Shown: positions 5,473 to 6,523 of the stretch, piece by piece | Layout: the number at the start of each line of letters is the position of its first letter | Numbering within the stretch: position 1 is the first letter of the stretch | Source: Elusimicrobiota bacterium | GTDB lineage: Bacteria; Elusimicrobiota; Elusimicrobia; UBA1565; UBA9628 | Length of the DNA: 6,523 nucleotides | Assembly (NCBI GenBank): GCA_028865585.1 | Contig: JAGWJU010000073.1 | Span: 1-6,523, forward strand | Direction: 5' to 3' | The notes under the pieces: generated by a model | Database searches by the model: none | Seen by the model: only the letters and a program-made list of their open reading frames with translations | What the model was told of the DNA's origin: nothing | Made by a program: the position numbers and the translations under genes

Positions 5473-6523
5473 TCATTTCGCGACTCCATCGGCATTGACA
5501 GCCGCATCCGGGCGGAACTTGGGCTTTGCGGCCGAGGCGAGGTCGAGGCCAGGCCTCGCCAAGCCCTCCACAAAAGGCAGATCCGCAGATCTGCCGCCCA
5601 AAATCGGGTAAACGCGCGCCGTCCGCGCCAGGCACGGCTGCCCTCCCGGCGTGAAGACGAACGCGGTCCCGGATGAAAGGTCTTTGAGCTTGTTGGGATG
5701 AATTTTGAAGCGTTCCACCGTCCGCCGGGACATCTCTCCCGTTCTTTTGTCCCGAAAAAAACCTTTCTGCACCCGCTCGGTGTCCTCGACCGTGCTGTAG
5801 GTCCCCATGGTCCGGGACCAAAACTCGGCGTCCTCCGGGTCCGGGGTGCGGAAGCAGACCTTGCCTCCGGAGGTGTTGTTGAACACGGCCGAGACGAAGG
5901 CCTCGGGCTTCACGCCCGCCACTTTCTTCAACTGGCCCAGGTCCTGGTGGGAGAGGACGGTCCAAAGCCTGGCCGAGCCGACCGTCGCTATAAAGGAAGC
6001 GAAAGCCGGGGTGGCGAACTCCGCGAACTCGTCCAGGATGATGGAAGCGGGTCCTGGCTTCGGCTGCGTTTGTTGCCGTCCCGCTGCGATCGAGAGAAGG
6101 CCCGAGATCAGCATGCGGCCCAAGGGATTCGCCATGACCTGCAGGTGGCCCAAAGGAATAGCGAAGTAAGCGAGTTGACGGCCGGAGAACACGTTTTCGA
6201 GCGTAATTTGCGGCGAGTAGGTGTTGAGGAGCGCGCCCAAGGTCCCGGTGGTCCAAGGCCGGATCGCGGAGACGATGGAACTCACGTCGGGATTGCGCTC
6301 GAATTCTCCCTTCGCGGCCTCCTTGAGCTTCTCGTCCTTGGCTAGGTCGAACGCCTTCTCCCGGCAATTTTCGTCGGAGAAATACCAGAAGCAGTCTTGC
6401 AGTGTGAACTCGAGCCCCGTCTTCCAAAACACCTCGGCCATCGTTTGGATGCGGGCTAAGTCCACGGAGAGGTAATACTCGTGCGCTTCGCCGGAGGTTG
6501 TCGGCTCGCGACCGATGACACGC
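5473..6523 (-). CDS. virD4: VirD4/TraD-type T4SS coupling protein, C-terminal part (5' end beyond window)
   Basis: The frame is open to the right edge without a stop, giving 349 visible residues; the GTG at 6465 is internal and not a believable start because the frame continues upstream (EPTTSGEAHEYYLSVD). Coupling proteins are hexameric inner-membrane ATPases that bring the DNA-relaxase complex to the secretion channel. The visible part contains the Walker B strand SIILDEFAEFA (about residues 160-170 of the fragment, bases near 6025-6042), followed by ATVGSARLWTVLSHQDLGQLKK (180-200), where the serine-x-Q-D-L stretch is typical of the TraD/TraG C-terminal motor domain. Earlier, AYFAIPLGHLQVMANPLGRMLISGLL (118-143) matches the segment before Walker B in TraD-like proteins. 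Walker A would lie outside the window. The tail (WLSR-like acidic contacts not seen) ends in a proline- and charge-rich region that could mediate substrate contacts. The next gene starts 23 nt after the stop. Confidence 0.85.
   Translation of the reverse strand, partial: RVIGREPTTSGEAHEYYLSVDLARIQTMAEVFWKTGLEFTLQDCFWYFSDENCREKAFDLAKDEKLKEAAKGEFERNPDVSSIVSAIRPWTTGTLGALLNTYSPQITLENVFSGRQLAYFAIPLGHLQVMANPLGRMLISGLLSIAAGRQQTQPKPGPASIILDEFAEFATPAFASFIATVGSARLWTVLSHQDLGQLKKVAGVKPEAFVSAVFNNTSGGKVCFRTPDPEDAEFWSRTMGTYSTVEDTERVQKGFFRDKRTGEMSRRTVERFKIHPNKLKDLSSGTAFVFTPGGQPCLARTARVYPILGGRSADLPFVEGLARPGLDLASAAKPKFRPDAAVNADGVAK

Noticed and set aside
5576..5595. 7-bp inverted repeat GGCAGAT/ATCTGCC with a 6-nt loop near the end of the coupling-protein gene
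   Set aside because: It lies inside coding sequence, is short, and is not followed by a T-run; probably chance.
5698..6345. Plus-strand frame of 215 codons opposite the coupling-protein gene
   Set aside because: It is a shadow of the motor domain frame, with charged low-complexity sequence and no start signal.
5450..6427. Open frame extending the collar protein upstream to a 709-aa product
   Set aside because: The extension overlaps the coupling-protein gene in another frame, has low-complexity R/G/P-rich composition typical of GC-rich shadow frames, and a signal peptide with its own AAGGAG begins at 5449.

Overview
The window is one densely packed, single-strand gene cluster, read entirely on the minus strand from the right edge to the left edge. 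It is the middle of a type IV secretion (conjugative transfer) operon: a coupling protein of the VirD4/TraD class (5' end cut off at the right edge), a VirB2/TrbC-type pilin, a single-stranded-DNA-binding protein, a TraL/VirB3-type inner-membrane protein, and the N-terminal part of a VirB4/TraC ATPase (3' end cut off at the left edge). The DNA is GC-rich and nearly every base is coding. The largest gaps are about 70 and 50 nt and four junctions overlap, so the genes are probably co-transcribed. No promoter was recognised inside the window.

Layout in transcription order: coupling protein (6523 to 5473); secreted protein with a phage tail-collar domain and tail-fibre-like C-terminus (5449 to 4298); secreted protein with a fibronectin-III-like domain and a YPNPF-type FlgD/type IX sorting-like C-terminal domain (4301 to 3456); PorV/UPF0164-like outer-membrane barrel fused to a TPR/helical region (3459 to 1585); pilin (1592 to 1287); SSB (1218 to 823); a perfect 14-bp hairpin; TraL/VirB3-like protein (773 to 492); VirB4/TraC-like N-terminus (495 to 1).

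The transfer genes suggest an integrative conjugative element, a conjugative plasmid, or a domesticated T4SS. The unusual part is the block of three exported proteins between coupling protein and pilin. It contains a fibre-tip-like collar protein, a protein with a C-terminal domain resembling type IX secretion signals, and a PorV-like barrel, joined by translational-coupling overlaps. Together they look like a surface or adhesion module carried inside the transfer operon, perhaps for recipient recognition or mating-pair stabilisation. That role is inference.

The host should be a diderm bacterium, because the window encodes a predicted outer-membrane barrel and several Sec signal peptides. PorV-like barrels fused to TPRs, YPNPF-type C-terminal domains and exported collar proteins together suggest Elusimicrobiota or a related FCB/PVC-type lineage. 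This assignment is tentative and rests on family impressions, not on a search.
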